Below, piece by piece: positions 36,676 through 50,929 of a stretch of DNA of 64,000 bases. A program made the position numbers and the translations under genes. The stretch comes from Puffinus mauretanicus (taxonomy: Eukaryota > Chordata > Aves > Procellariiformes > Procellariidae). The stretch lies in NCBI GenBank assembly GCA_023333565.1, contig JAJKFH010000209.1, positions 1,410,001 through 1,474,000 on the forward strand. The letters run 5' to 3'. Each line of letters opens with the position of its first letter. The stretch's first letter is position 1. The notes beneath the pieces were generated by a model. It searched no databases. It saw nothing but the letters and a program-made list of their open reading frames with translations, and was not told the origin of the DNA.

Positions 36676-39600
36676 GTAAGTGCAAAATGTTGTGCTGTTC
36701 TTAATTGCACTGTTATTTTTGCCTGTTTTATGAGGTTTTCCTAATATAAGAATGTGTGGGTTTTACCTTGTGAAAATCATTTTGAAGAAAGATGCTGCAT
36801 GCCTAAATATTATTTTTCAGGCAGACAGGCTAAGACAAAGGCCTACAGAAAACGTATTCAGTCTGAATATTTAGACTTGTCTTTGTATTTCTGATAATAC
36901 CCTGAAGATTTGAACAGAATATATTTAAATTTCACTATCCAGTTAAAGTTGCTACAGTCTGATCTGCTTAAATGGAGAGAATAACTGTTTTCAATCTTGA
37001 TGCCATAAACATAGCTTGTTCCTTTCCCTGTTTCTTTATTTATGTATTCCTAGTATGTGTAGCTCTTCTTTTAACCTATTTTATTTCAATAGCATGTATA
37101 TCACCTATTTACTTTCATTGGCCTTCCATAACATGATAGTACAGAAAATACTTTGCAAACCGGTGCTGAACAAGCAGCTGGAACAGTATTGATTTTAAAC
37201 ATGGTTCTATTTCTGTTGGTATTCTTAAAAAAGCAAAACATTGATATAATTGTCAAACAATAACCAGGTATTTCAAAAGTACAGTAGCTTTCAGCTTTTC
37301 TACTGTTTGACTTTCTTTCAGTTTGTTTTTTAATAGTAATATGAATTTAGTGAATTTTAGATCTACCTTTTACTGGAAGGAAAACAAGTTTTTTTTTTTT
37401 TCTGCTGCAACTGCAGTAAAAGGTGTAGCTAAAGATTCAGACATTCTGAGGGATTTTGCTATGAATAAAATAATAATAGGAAAAATTATAGAAGCTTCCA
37501 CCTCTGTCATGGGAAGAAAATACATATCTTTTATATTTAGCAAGCTGGTTAAAATCATGTCTATAGTATTTAAGAATTCTTTACAATGTCCAGTATTTGT
37601 TTATTTTGTATTAAGGTCTTGCTGCTGGAGGCCAGGTTAATTTTGCTTAACTTCAAGTTAATCTTGCTGGATGGTATACAACAACATTAATTGTTTGATT
37701 TTTCATGTTTAAAAGATTCAGTCTTTCAGCTGCTTGCTATTAGAAGGAAAGAAAAGACCAGACACATGTCATTTTAATTGATCAGTATGTCCACTAGGAA
37801 TTAGGGAGTGGTCTCTGGCTCTGTTCTCTCTGTGTAGTTTATATTTCGAAAGTGCAGCAAGCAAAAAAAAGCAACCACAAATCTTGTAGCGATGTCTATA
37901 TTTACTGTGGTTTTTAGTCTCTTATACTTGATAAAGTATGGAGTAGTACATATAATGAGATCTGACTGCTCTTCATAGGGATGGGTGTGATGGTCTTGTC
38001 TGGCACAAGCTGGAATGGAGCTCCTATATCTTAATTAGACAGTCTGCACTGCATCATATATGTTTTTTTCAGCATGGTCTGGGTACATTTGTTGGGTTTT
38101 TTCCTACTGCAAAACACAAAGCAGATGACTGTAAATGAACATTAGAATGATGTTGCTTTATTTATTTGTGATGCATTTTACAGTGTGAAAGTAGTGGTCT
38201 CCTGCGCTTGCTGTGCTCTCACCAGGCAAACTCGGAAGGTATGAGTTAGCAAGGGGAAGGGAGGGAGGGCGGGACAGCTGATGTCTGGCTAGTGTCAGAA
38301 TTAGAGATGTGAGGAGAGCTGGTGAGCAATGCATTTAACTTGCAACTTTAGGGACCATCAAAGAACAGTTAATAAGGTCTGAGTGTAAGACATGCTTGGT
38401 TGGAATATTATGCCTTTATTAATAATAATGTTATTTTGTTAGATTTTGCAAGTGACTTGATTATCACTACAATTTCTCAGACTAGAGTTAAAAATGAGGG
38501 GAAACATATGGGGAAAAACAACAACTTTTGACAGTATTCATGGAGAGATGACCTGCTATGAAGCCCCCAGTGCAAATTTTTTTGATTTTTCTAATAATGA
38601 AAATGCAAATCATGTTGTTTTTCAAACATAATTTTTTTAAAAGTTCCTGTAACTCTCTATTCCACACCCTTCTCACAGCATTGTTTGCTCTGGGAAACAC
38701 CTGCTAATAATGGAGATGTGATGACACTACTTGTTTCTTGGTGAACACCTCAGCTAATTCTGACTCTAGCTGAACGTCTTGATTGTAGAATACTTCCTGT
38801 TCGCTTTCGTACAGGCCCAAGTGTTTCACAGAGGTCTGTATATGAGGATAAGGAAGAGTACAGAGTGATGAAGAGGTTCTTACTATAAAAAGCAAGCCTG
38901 ATTGCCCAAGTCAGAGCATGACCAAATGTAGAAACACTACAGATGTGATACAATTTTGCTTGCTGTTGAGGCAGATTCATAATTGGTACAATTATGTGGG
39001 AGACAGTGTTCAACAGTAGGAAAAATGTGTTGCTTTCAGTTTTGTTCCACAGCTGGTTTCACTTATCATTAGTGAAGGCAATACGTTTTGTAAATACATG
39101 TATTCCTCTCCAAAGTAGCTGAATTTGGACACTTAATCTGGAGGCTAGAGTTCTTCTGTATATGCAGTTTCATACTGACGTGTAGTTGGAAATGGGCGTA
39201 TGCTAGTGAACTGAAAGGCTGTTACTGTTTAATCTTTGCTTTGCTAAAGGATTTTATTATATTGTCCATTAAATAGTTCCTACATAGCTTAGTAATGAAC
39301 ACAGAGAGAAACAGAAGCTTGATTCCTCCCAAAACAGCTGTGGGAGTGGATGACAAAACCTGATGCCAGCAATGGAAGTTGGTACAATTTTAACACTTTC
39401 TTTGTGGATTATTTTTTGTCAGCATGCGACAATGCAAAGCCTACTGAGAGGGGATCAGAGCATGTCCTCTGTGGAAGGAAGCCTTTTTTCTTCTCTAAAG
39501 AGTAGTTGAGGGAACCCTGTGCTCTAGACTTTATCTTCTGTGGGTCATGTCACAGTAGAACAGTGGCGGGTCGGTGTCCCATCCTCCCAACCCCATGGCG

Positions 39601-39983
39601 GCTCTGGAATGGGTCTGTGTCCAGGAACTCATCCCTGGAAAGTCAAATCAACGGAGTCCTCTTTATCAGAAGTGCTCAGGCATTGATTAGAACTAGTGGC
39701 ATTTCCAAAATGCTAGTGAAATATTTCCTTCAAAATAATTGAAGAATTAAAAATAATTAAAAAATCCTATGCCATGTCATAATTTACTTGCACCCTTCCG
39801 TTAAAATCACTGCTGTGTCATGAAAGAAATACTGACAGAATTCTGGGCTTGATGTTTCTTTTGTATATGCGTGTGCTGAGTACTACTAGCTTCAGGGAGA
39901 GGTACAGTTGGCCAGAATGTCTGAAGTTCCAGATTTGTATTTAAAAGAAAAAAGATTTATATGTATTAAAAGATACCGTGTTT

Positions 39984-40043
39984 GTCTTTTGAAATAGTAT
40001 ATAGTCTTTTGAAATAGTATATAGTCTTTTGAAATAGTATATA
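39984..40043 (+). repeat. Three perfect 20-bp tandem copies
   Basis: The unit GTCTTTTGAAATAGTATATA occurs at 39984-40003, 40004-40023 and 40024-40043 without mismatch, followed by a partial GTATATA. Complete identity points to recent expansion and probable length polymorphism. Confidence 0.95.
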
Positions 40044-43000
40044 GTATATACTAATAAATAGTAAGTATGCCCTATGCTATATAATGAAGTGTCTGTATAT
40101 TCTGTAATGAGACATTATACTGGTATTACTGGGATAAAATTGATACATGAATGCAAAGATGACTTCAAGGGATCATCCTGCAACTAACTCATGTCTGAAT
40201 ACTAACATTTCTGTGGACTGGAGGGGAAAAAGATGCCTTTCACTTTGCCTTTTTGATGAAAACAGCCACTCATTAAAGCAGATTTCAGCTGCAGAAAAAA
40301 AAAAGTTGTATACATTATCCCATCACGAGTCACCTGGGCTGGGCCAGGTCTTTTCTGCCACAGAAAGGGAAGGAGCAAAAAGAAAAGCTGAGCTGGATGG
40401 GGAGACAGTCTAGATTGCTGCTTTATGCAGTGGGGGAGCTGGATGTACAGTGGATGGAAGCGGCAACGGATGAGCAACCATATCTGACAGGCCTTTAAGG
40501 GTATCAAAATGTGCTTTCCTAACCAAAATTGTTCTTATTTTTAAAATGCCTTCAGAAAAGCTTTGCTTCATGAGGAAAACGGGTGGGGAATAAAAAAAAA
40601 AAAAAAAATCCAGATAGCTTTTCCCTTCCTGTTTTGTTGTTGAAATATAGGTTTCAAATATCTAGACTCTTGGGTACTTTGAGTCCCAGCAAGGCTGACT
40701 CAGCTTTTCATCCCTCCAAGGTCAAAAAATTCAGCTCTGTGCAGTTTACAATGTCTGGCGCTTTCAGACAAGATTTTTAAAGCCAGGAATGCTCTCTGCT
40801 CTGCATGAACTCTCAATTCTCATGGCATGTGTCAGATACAGGCTTGCCCTGGCAGCCTTGGCCAAAATGCCGTCGCCACCTGCTTCTTGTCCGGTATTCA
40901 ATCCTGATGCCAGGCAAGGAGGGACTTTCTCCTAACTGGTGAATGAATGTCTTCTAAGGCACCTGGAAGTGGAGATAGCTTGTAAATGTAAGTGAAGTGT
41001 TCTTCAGCCCGGAGGATAATCATTATGTCCTGTGGAGACTATCGGCCTCAAAGTTAAGGGTGGAGGATGAGCACTGTGAATTGTAATGGCGCTTTCTTAC
41101 CTTTGCCAGCTAAGTGGTTTCTGCAACTGTTAAGAGCACCCAGGGCAAGTAGTTAGCTCTCTGGACGACAGATTGTTTTGCAGGGTGAGGCAGTAAAAAG
41201 GCGTTGTGCGAGGGGAACACAGGACCCTCCATGCGGCAGTCAGGTTTCTGTGAGGCTAAGTGCAGGCACAGAAAGGCTTGACCCCAAGTACTCCTGGTGC
41301 ACTAAGTCCAGTTACTTTCTCATAGACACCAAGAATACTAAGCATAAAGCCGAAACGTGCTCTCTCTCTTTGAAAAAGAGATCTTTCAAGTGATAGTGAT
41401 TTCTATGAGGAAATAGTTCTATGAAATAGATTTCCCAGCCCCCATGGTACAGTGTCTTGTGGGAGCTGACACACTTAAAAAGATGGCCTTTGTTAGTATT
41501 AGGTTGTACTAAAAGAAGTCCTAGCTTTTAGGCGAGGAAGCACCCAACTGCAATAATTTGTTCTGTTTTCAGTCTAACTGTAAATCTATTACTTTTGCGT
41601 ATGTTTTTTTTCTTTCAAGAGTTGCCCTGTACTGACTGTCTTCTAAGTCGGATGTTGTCATAGTTTCAGGATTAGGATGCAGACATGAAGTTGCTTCATG
41701 AGCTGTCAAAGAATAATATTAATTTTTTTACCAGCTTGGTGTGTGGCTAAAGTAAAGGAGGCATGTATTCTGAAAATAAAACAAGTCTCTCTCTTCTCCT
41801 CTCCCCATCTGTGTCATTTTTGCAGCATTTTCTCTCTGGACTAAAAGCTTGTAGCTGAGTCTCTACTTCCGTCTTAAAATGCATCCCACCTAACCTCCAT
41901 AACTCCTCCTTGCACAGTATGTTAGACTTGCATTTCTTGTTTTCAGCTCCTGCTCAATTCTATCATGTATTGACTTCCTCTGTGTCTTACTTGCTCCTTC
42001 CAGCTTTCTGTTCCTGAATGTTAAGCCTTAATTGCTCTCTCCTACCAAGTTGTCATGCTTTTCTTATTTAAATCCCTTGGGAAAAAGTTGCATTTCCTCT
42101 GAACAGTCTCTAAAAAGTGGTTTATGAAAAGTTATATACAGAAAACTTGGGGGACTTCAGGGTTATTACTATGTTTTAAAATAACAAAACAATTCAGATA
42201 TGTCTACCAAAGTTTGGATAGGACCCTTACAGTGCTAGGGGCTGCACAAATACCTGAGAAATTGTGAAGTCTTTTCTGACTAGATTGCATTAATTTTCAG
42301 TTTAAATTGAGATGAGAAACTCTTTTCCTCACTTTTCCTAAATATCCCTTATAAGGGATAAGTAACACGCCCAAGTTTCTTGGAAAACCTTTGGCAGGCC
42401 TGGGAGAAGAAGTTATTTTTCTTATTGCTTGTATAGTACTTAAAAAAGAATATAATCTCTTATCTGTCTTTGTACTTTCCTGTTTGTGCTTCTGTGTTTG
42501 TTTTCTGAGGTTGGTTGGTTTTTGTTTATGGGGGTTGTATTGGATAAAGCTGAGCTCAGATTGGAGATCCATGAAATTTCAAGGGATTTAAGGCAAAAAA
42601 TGATTGTTAGCCACCGTAAATTAGGCTGCAACTTAACACGATGAGCTTGGGAACGTTCCAGTCTTTCAAAAGAGGAGGATCTGCTTGCCAACCTTTTTTA
42701 GACAAACCTTGACTGTACTGTTTAAAATGAAACAAATAATAAAAATCCATACCTTAGCTGCTGGAAGCTGGACCTTTATAAGCTTAGCTGGCAACAGAAA
42801 GGAAAAAGTTCTGTGCACTTCTTAGTTTTTAAAAGAAATCAGTGCATTTGTTTTAAAAGTTTTAAAACAGAGTTTCCTCTGTTGGCTAGATAAGTGCTTG
42901 TCCTTTGACAGATTGCTGTGACAGAATATTCACTGCCGAGGGAGTCGATATAAAAAAATATTTCTGCAAAATAGATTAAAAAAGATTAAAAATCCATACC

Positions 43001-44802
43001 TGCCTACTGAAATATTAGGCTTATTTGGTAGGAAATTGGAAAGTAAGGATAAATGCCTGGTTTGCACAACAAAGTACAATCTTAGATGCTTGTAAGTGAG
43101 CCTACTAAGAAATAATGTTGAACAGGTGACTTGTATTGCATTTCTGCCCTTTCAATAAACATGATGAGATTTTTGACAGGCATTTATTTGATAAAGGCTG
43201 GTAGAACTTATACGGTGAATACAAACCAAAAATAAAGGAGCCAGATACTGTTATGTCTGAGGGCTGTGTAAGATTGTTTTTAAGCTGATACTGCAAGACA
43301 AGCCTTAAAGAAACTCAAATAAAATACTAGTTAGCAATGACACAACTAATGAAAGACTTTTCTCAACACAGTTTTTGTCATGAAAAACTGCATTTCAGAG
43401 CTGAGTGCTATTGACAGAATAACTAGGGTCTACTGAGAATGTTTTCAAATAAGGACATCTTTGAAAGCTGTTGTGTGTAGCTATTCCAGGCTGCTTACGA
43501 TTTTCAAATGTGTTAGATCATGTTTAGAAGCACCTTTTCCTGCTGAGGAGGCTAATTCCCTGGCCAAGGCACCTCTATACTAGCAAGTATGTATCCTTCC
43601 TGTACTTCAAGCTGCACTACTAGCCTCCTAAAACATACCATATTTTGTTAGAATAATAAATCAGGTTTTGATTGGTACAAAAAACCCCACCCAAAACCCA
43701 TAGCTTCAGCTAGAAAAGGCTGCTATCTGTCAGATTTCAGCACATCTAGTCTGTGTTGCTAAGGCAGTGACACAGCAGATATGTGAGTTGCCATTTTAAG
43801 GGTCAGCTATTAAAATATGCAGGATATACTTTATAGATCCTTAATGTGTCATCTAGCCTTGTTCCTTCTCACAACTTTATCATAGTATTTTACTAGGTCA
43901 TTAACAATAACACCCCTGTTTATTTTTTGATGACATTATGCACAGACACCTTGGAAAATAATTAGGGGATTTTTGGTTTTCTTGTATCTGGAGAAGGTGG
44001 AGTCCAAATATGCTCTGTGCATAATGTAGGAACAGGCAGTGTGTGCATCAGTAACAATGACTATTGCTCTTTCAGAAGAAAACAATTTTAACCCTCCAAG
44101 GGCTTGGCACCTGTTTGCAATGCAATAGCTTTTTAAAGTAAATGTTTAAATAAACAGAAAGGCTTGATTTTGTATTTCTGTGAATTATGCAGAAAACTTC
44201 TTAATTATTCCTTTTGTTCAGCTTCATTATGCCATTTTTAATTGGATTGGAACTTCAGTTTCATTTGCTGGTCCCACCTATGTGATCCCTTTTCTTTGTT
44301 GTAACTTGTAAAGTCACTTTGGTCAAGAGGGATAAATCCCCCTCAAATCTCTGTTGTTCCCTCTTCTCGTTGGGCAATACGGAGCAATGTTTGTCAGCAT
44401 GTTGAGGGCCTGAATGGTGAATTATATAGGACACTATTACTAGATTAATATTTGTCTGAGGTAGAGATCTTAGGTGTTCTACCTCCTGTACTTGTCATGA
44501 AAATGTACCAAAATTAGTACGAGGACTTCCTGGGTTTAAATTTTAATGTAAGATGATATAGAATAGGATCTTGTCAGAGAAGTAATAAGCTACAAGAAAG
44601 GTAGCCTTGAGCAGTGGCCTGTGATACTTGAATAAAGGAGACCTGGAAACTGCTTCTGGCTCTGATACTAAATGTGCCCCTTGCACATCGTCTCTGAGCT
44701 TGTACCTCTTGTTCGTCAGCTGTGGAATGGACATAATGATACTATCCCCTTTGTAAAGCACTCTATGTAAGTGCTAGGTAACACTACTATCAATTTAACT
44801 TT

Positions 44803-44825
44803 ACACACACACACACACATATATA
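44803..44825 (+). repeat. (CA)n/(TA)n microsatellite
   Basis: An alternating AC run of about 17 bases passes directly into ATATATA. It is a simple dinucleotide repeat with no other structure around it. Confidence 0.8.
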
Positions 44826-47800
44826 CAGGCAAGACAGTAGCAGATGCCAGACTGAATGGTGCAAGGGAACATTGCTGAATAAAAGACAGATGTGGGTGCT
44901 GAAAATAAAATGTAAAAATCTACAGGAAGGAAACTAGCTTTTGGGATTTTTGTCCTGGGATAAAGGATTGCACAGTGGAAGACTTACCAAATGTATGGGA
45001 AACTTTGTGGTTTTGGCAATGCAAAAATTACATTTACAAGTAGTGGATGTCAAAATGTTGAGCCTGCTTAATTGAAAATAAAAGCTTAATTCCACAATTA
45101 AGTTTGAAAAGACCAGGAAGATATCTCTACTGGCTAAGTCTAAGTGATTCCCATATAGTCAGAGAGGGCAGCCACACCTGGTCTGTAAAGCTTGATGTGC
45201 ATGCCATTCTGCTGTAAAAGAAATTATTCCTTTTTTGGGGAAGAAGGGGGACCCACCAGGCTTTTGCATGATCTTCAAGGGCTCCTTTCCACAATTAGAG
45301 CCTGAGAAGAATTATTCTACAAAATGCTGTTTTCTCAGTCATTGCTGATTCATTAAAACACCTATTGTTGATCTTCATTAAAGTTTTTTTGCCTAAGTTT
45401 TATTCAGAGAGCAAACAACCCAAAACAGCTAATGAATGATGGATATGCATTAAAATGAAACACAGGACTAACATCTGTTCTGAATTAGGCAGGCCCCTGG
45501 GTTCTGGAGATATCACTCTTTCCAGTCTAATAAATACTTATTTATTTATAGGAACCAGAACAGCTGTAAGTGTCAAGTGAGCTAAGGATGTGTATTTCCA
45601 ATTCATGTGCCAATAGCTCAGGGAAGAGGAGCATGACAAGAAAGGCACCTTATGAATGATCAAGAGTAAAAGTAGCCCCCACAATTAACATGTATTGTTT
45701 TTTGACTCCCAATATAATTTAGAATCCACTTCAGTTTAGTCTTCCTTAGACCTCTATACTGGCATGTAGCTTTGACTCCTGTATTCATCCTTTGAATTGT
45801 TAAAGAAAAAATAATCTAAGGATGTATGTAATATGTAAATAAAACAAGCTAGTATGCTAAACTCAGCACGTAAAATTAATGTTAGATGTATTTGAATTCC
45901 AACAGCATATTTTCTTGAACTTTCTTGTATGGCTTATAAATTAAATTGTGTGTTTCTCTGTGTTCTTATTGGGTGTTAATTGTTGATGAAGTGTTAGTGG
46001 GTTTTTGTATTATTCTTATAAACTGACTAGTACCTCATGGTTTTAACTAATCCTTAATAAGTTCAGACTCCGGACAGCAATTACATAATTAAATGTATGA
46101 AGATAAAATAAGGTTCTGAGAAACATTCTTTGATTTGTCTGGTGCTTTTATTGGTATGGGAGAACCACAGGGAAGGCAGAGGTTGCAGAGAATCTCAACA
46201 AACCTTCAGTCTGTGAAATGGTCCACCCTCTACATCTGACCTGCAAATTATATGTTCTGAAAGTGAAATCTGATAGCATTTGGAGTCAGGAAAAATGCCA
46301 GTTTGGCAGGGCTCAGAATTTCTTTTTTTAGCAATATTTTCCTGGACTGGAGAAGGCCTCAGGGATTATAATTAGCCTGTCTTGGGCTCATTAGTGTTGG
46401 GTACTTGAAGATCCTTGATCAACAAAATAACGTATCCTGACAGCCTAGTGGAAGGAAGTCCAGCGTTTCACTCCTCCCTGCAGGGAGCCGAGAAAAGAAT
46501 CGTTTTGGTAGATTAAATCCTTTTATGAGAAAAAACTCTGGATGTATTGAATACTTAGAAGTGGTTATCTCCTGGGCCAGTGCTTTATTCCAGCCTTTCA
46601 AAGCATTTTACTGAAAGTGAGGAAAGTATGATCTGTGCCATAAGACTCTGTTTAAGCCTTCCTCATCTTATTGATGGTTCATAACTGCTAGCTGCGCCAT
46701 AAGCAAAATGTAGCTTTTTTCTTAAAACCAAAAACATACATCTTTACATCTACATCTTAAACTGCACACAGAAACGTACTGATGATTAAAAGGCCAAGTA
46801 GATCTTTTCTGCTGATCTATGTAGTTCTATGATCAGACAAATTGTAAACAAGCATTTTAGTTTTAATTACATATATTTTAAATTTAACTTCATGAATGAC
46901 TTTATATTGTTTGTTAAAATGGAAATGCAATTGTCTGTGTTCAACAAAGACTAGAGAATGAATAATTAAATGGAACGTAGAATGTGTATATTGGAAATGG
47001 TTCAAATTTCCTTCTGAAAATTGTTTCAAGTAATCCTAAAAGATCTTCACACAGAGAACTAAAATACTCAGTAATATACTATTGCAACATAACTATTTTT
47101 GCAAACTAAACCTCTATGAATAGTTGCATTGTTTGTAATCAAAAAAACTTCAGAGTTGGTTATACTATCAGACATCATTTGCTACAATTTTTTTGCAGCG
47201 TTTTAACAATCTCTTCTAAGGCATATCTTTAAAATATCACAGAATCAAAATTAGATTCAAAGGGGATGAAACAGGTGATACTTCAATAACAAAGAAAATT
47301 CCATTCAGTGAACCTTTAGAAGATTGGTAAAGATGTAGATGTAGGTCAGATTACCAGCCATTTGATATAAAATTTATGAATCTAGTGGCAACTCTGTGGT
47401 GCTAAGGGTAGAAAAAAGTCCAATAACGTTTCCCCATCATTATCAATCATACTAAGGCCTAGTGTTACACTTTTTGAGTGGTAATGCAAAACAAATAATT
47501 TCCTTTTTTAAGGGGAGGAAAAATACTATTCTTAAAAGAGATTAGAGGACTAGAAGTATGGGTGTGGGAACGGAGACTGATATCTAAGCATTCACTTAAC
47601 TAGCTCATCAATATGTGCGCCAGGTACATTAACTTTGACTCCAAAGAAACAAATCTAGAACATATTGAAACACGGCAGGGAAAACTTGATTAAAAAAATG
47701 CACAAATAAAATGTGAGCTTCTGAGAGTGAGTTTGTTGTTTTTAAATAAGAGTGAGGGAGCTAAAAGGGTATAATGGTACTTTAATGGCTCCCAGGCTTT

Positions 47801-50800
47801 GCAATTGAGATAATTCCTGCTGCAGTGACAAGGAGGAAGACTGTCAGAGTTCCCTTGAGAGCAGTGCAGTGCAGAGGCTGGGAGGAGCAGGGTCTGCAGC
47901 ACAGCAGCAGTGGGTGCACTGCTGCTCAGAGTGGGATTTAGTCTAGTTATTACCCATGATGATCATGCATGCTTATAAATTATGTCTTGGAGCAGCCCAG
48001 AAATGTCAGCACAAGGTTAGTCTTGAAGCTACCTTAGCACTTCTTTCCTTTCACGATCATTTCTCTGCTGCAGCTATTACAGGCATGCCACTGAAACTTG
48101 CCTCAGGAGGTGTTTAGTTCTTGTTCAGGTCTAATTCTGCTCCTACTGATTTCATATGTTTCACTTCTAATGGAAATATAAACCTGTGGGTCTTATTCAA
48201 GGCTTACAGGAGTTGTTAACAAGCTTCAGGCCCAGTATCTTCCCATGTTGTATGGGTTTTTTGGTTTTTGTTGTTTGCTTTTTTTTTTTTCTTCTGGTTC
48301 TGTGATTTCCCCAAGGAAGGTGTCATGTGGTAAATTGAATGAAGCCAAGCAGAATCCTTGGAAGCGGCAAAACCATTTGAAATGTGTGTGTCTCATTTGA
48401 GATTCAAAGGTTTGAAAAAGGGCTGTGTGACTGTAAAGATTTGTGAATAATCTTGCTCCTCAGTTTCCTGCCAAATAATGAAAATGTTATTGGTATCGTC
48501 TGTGAAGTTCAGGTTGCTGTTAGAGTATTGTGGAGTGCTAAATTATTTTTTGTGTGCTAGAAAGCTGATTAAGATCTGAGCACAAGTAATATTATGCAGG
48601 CGGGTTTTAGATTCATTTTTCAAGAAGCTAACATGAATGTTTTGCCTTCCTGAGTGGTGATAAAATATCTTACCAAATTTGAAGGGTTTTATCCTGGCTG
48701 CAATTTTTGAAATATAGTATCAAGCTTTAAAAGGATAAAGAAGCCAAAATTTTCAGGAGTGCATCAAGAGCTTTAGAGATGTGTGGCTTTATTTTCTAAA
48801 AGGCCAAGTAAGATATCCATGGCCTGAAAGTAAGATTAAAAAATTAATTTATTTTTTGTGGGGAGGGCTAGGCTGCTTGATATTAGCTTATAGTTTTGTT
48901 GGTTTTGTTTTGCTCTTATTTGAAATGTGAAAAATTCCCAATACTGAATCTCAGAATAAAGGATTCTTGTTGTATAGGAAAAAAAGTTTCAAGTAGTGAT
49001 TTCTTTGAACTAAAGCATAATGGCAAACTTAAAACATGAATTTACAGGAATTATTTATGATAGCTCCAGGGAATGAAGTCCTATTTAATGAAAAAGCAGG
49101 GCTAATAGTGACAAAGTACACGGGTAGTAAGAACATTAGTTTTAAGATCCACAACTCCATCTGCTAATGTAACTCAACCCAATTTTGGAAAAATCAACAG
49201 TATGCACAGTAGATGCCAGTTATTTTTGTAGATTCTAAAAACAAGTAAGCTGAACACAGTACTGTGATCTGTTTTGGTATTAGTGTTATAATTCTATGGT
49301 TATTGTTGTTATTGTTAATGTTGTCAGAAAGAGAGACTTAGCATTGAAGTCATGCACAGATACACACAAAAGTATCTGAGTATCTCCTGAGTATCTCCTC
49401 CCCATCCCAAAACACATACTGTGTGAATCTGAGAGCAGGCCTGCAAAGGAACGTACAAAGAATGTGACAGGTACGTGAGAAGATATTAAAGATTTGTGAC
49501 ATGAGCTCCTACATGACCTGTAACAGCCCTGTTACGTACTCCCACCATCACTTATTGACTGGTCAGATTTTTTCTTTTTTTTTTTTTTAGAAGTGATTCT
49601 GCTAGAAATATGTGAGGAGTGCTGAGTCAATAGTATCCCTTTAGGATGCTTCGGCAGACAGGGAAGGGACTTGAAAGGAAGAAAAGAATGTGCCCAGGGT
49701 GTGCTTGTGGTATCAGGGCACCCTGCTGCATGAGGAGATACAGAGAGGCAGCCGGGAACAGCCCAGCTGGTGAGAGTTAGAGTCTGGAGAAAGCATTAGA
49801 GAAGGGACGCAGGGCAGGAAGAAAGAGTTTGGTAAGAGCTACCTCAAGCAAAAGAGGAGAGAAATTGGGTGGCTATGGGCTGAATGGGTTTGCTGTGGGC
49901 TGTAACAAGCTGAGGGAGAATGAGGTAACAGCTGATACAAGCAGGCCAGAAGTTAACTGCTGCTTAAAGACTCCATAGGCTCCTACTCCTATTCAGTCCT
50001 GTCAAAATAACATGAACATTGCAAACTCCTCTGTGGCCATCTAATGGGTATGATGCACTATTTCTAGTCATATTGGGAATAAGTCTTAGAAGTTGAAAGT
50101 ACAATATGCAACAAAATATATCTAATGGCATTATCCAGTACGGTTACAGCGTGCAGAAAATGAATCAGCAGCAATTTAAGAACATAATAATAAATTTAAC
50201 TTCGACTAAGCAAGCTCATTTTTTAAATCCTTGGAGACTCTGCAGGATGTTTTAATGGGTCTTTTGTGATGTGGATATTTCCTCAGTTTAAAAACTGGAC
50301 TAAATAGGTTCATTTTGCATAACTTGGGAAGGAGCTTTCATACGGTAATGATTTTAGGTCACTGCTAAGCTAGACCAGATGTGGATGAATGGCTTAACAG
50401 TGAAATGCTGCATATCCCATTACAAAGCTTTTTAGGCCTATATACTTACCCTCTTAGCAATAAGCTTGCAATTAATGAGCAAGTCCTTAATACATAGTTA
50501 TATGTCAAAAAAGGCAATAATAATTCCACCACAGTTCTTGATGATTTTGGGGAACCTCTGAAGCCATCATTGTCAAAATAAATTGATGGAGCCATCTGTA
50601 ATTAGGAGTAAGTTAATTTGTATATCTTTGCCACCCAGAAAGATATTGTCTCCCTCTGTGTTATAGAGGTTAGCAGAGAACTATATTGAAACCATAAACT
50701 AAACCTGTTTTTTGGGTGAAAAGAAGGAAATGGTGTGATGTAGAAAGCTGCTAAATAAGGAATGACATTTCTGAAATACCAGCTGTATTCTTTAAGATAT

Positions 50801-50929
50801 GAACAGTTCTTGTCTAAAAAGAAGACATTATTGACTTGCAGAGATCAAAAAAAGTTAACTTTCTGTTCTCTGAAATATCAAAAATAACAAAAGATAATTT
50901 ATCAACCTTTCTTCTTATTGATATTTAAT

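Larger units (their letters stand above)
36681..50929. other. Long AT-rich non-coding stretch
   Basis: Over 14 kb there is no frame above about 105 codons, no recognised domain and no identifiable transposon. It contains an A17 run at 40592-40608, a 3 x 20-bp tandem repeat at 39984-40043 and a CA/TA dinucleotide tract at 44803-44825. Isolated strong donor motifs (for example minus-strand AAAG|GTAAGA near 41097) are not paired with coding exons. It is consistent with intron or gene-desert DNA. Confidence 0.55.

Noticed and set aside
41090..41135. Minus-strand acceptor CTCTTAACAG and donor AAAG|GTAAGA 26 nt apart
   Set aside because: Too short for a normal exon, and no coding or conservation evidence is available.
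46785..46835. Possible CR1 remnant ending in TTCTATGATC
   Set aside because: Only the last ten or so bases resemble a CR1 tail; the upstream blocks typical of the element are missing.
47235..47285. Possible antisense CR1 end starting ATCACAGAATCA
   Set aside because: Similarity stops after about a dozen bases and the diagnostic TTGGAAGGGACC-type block is absent.
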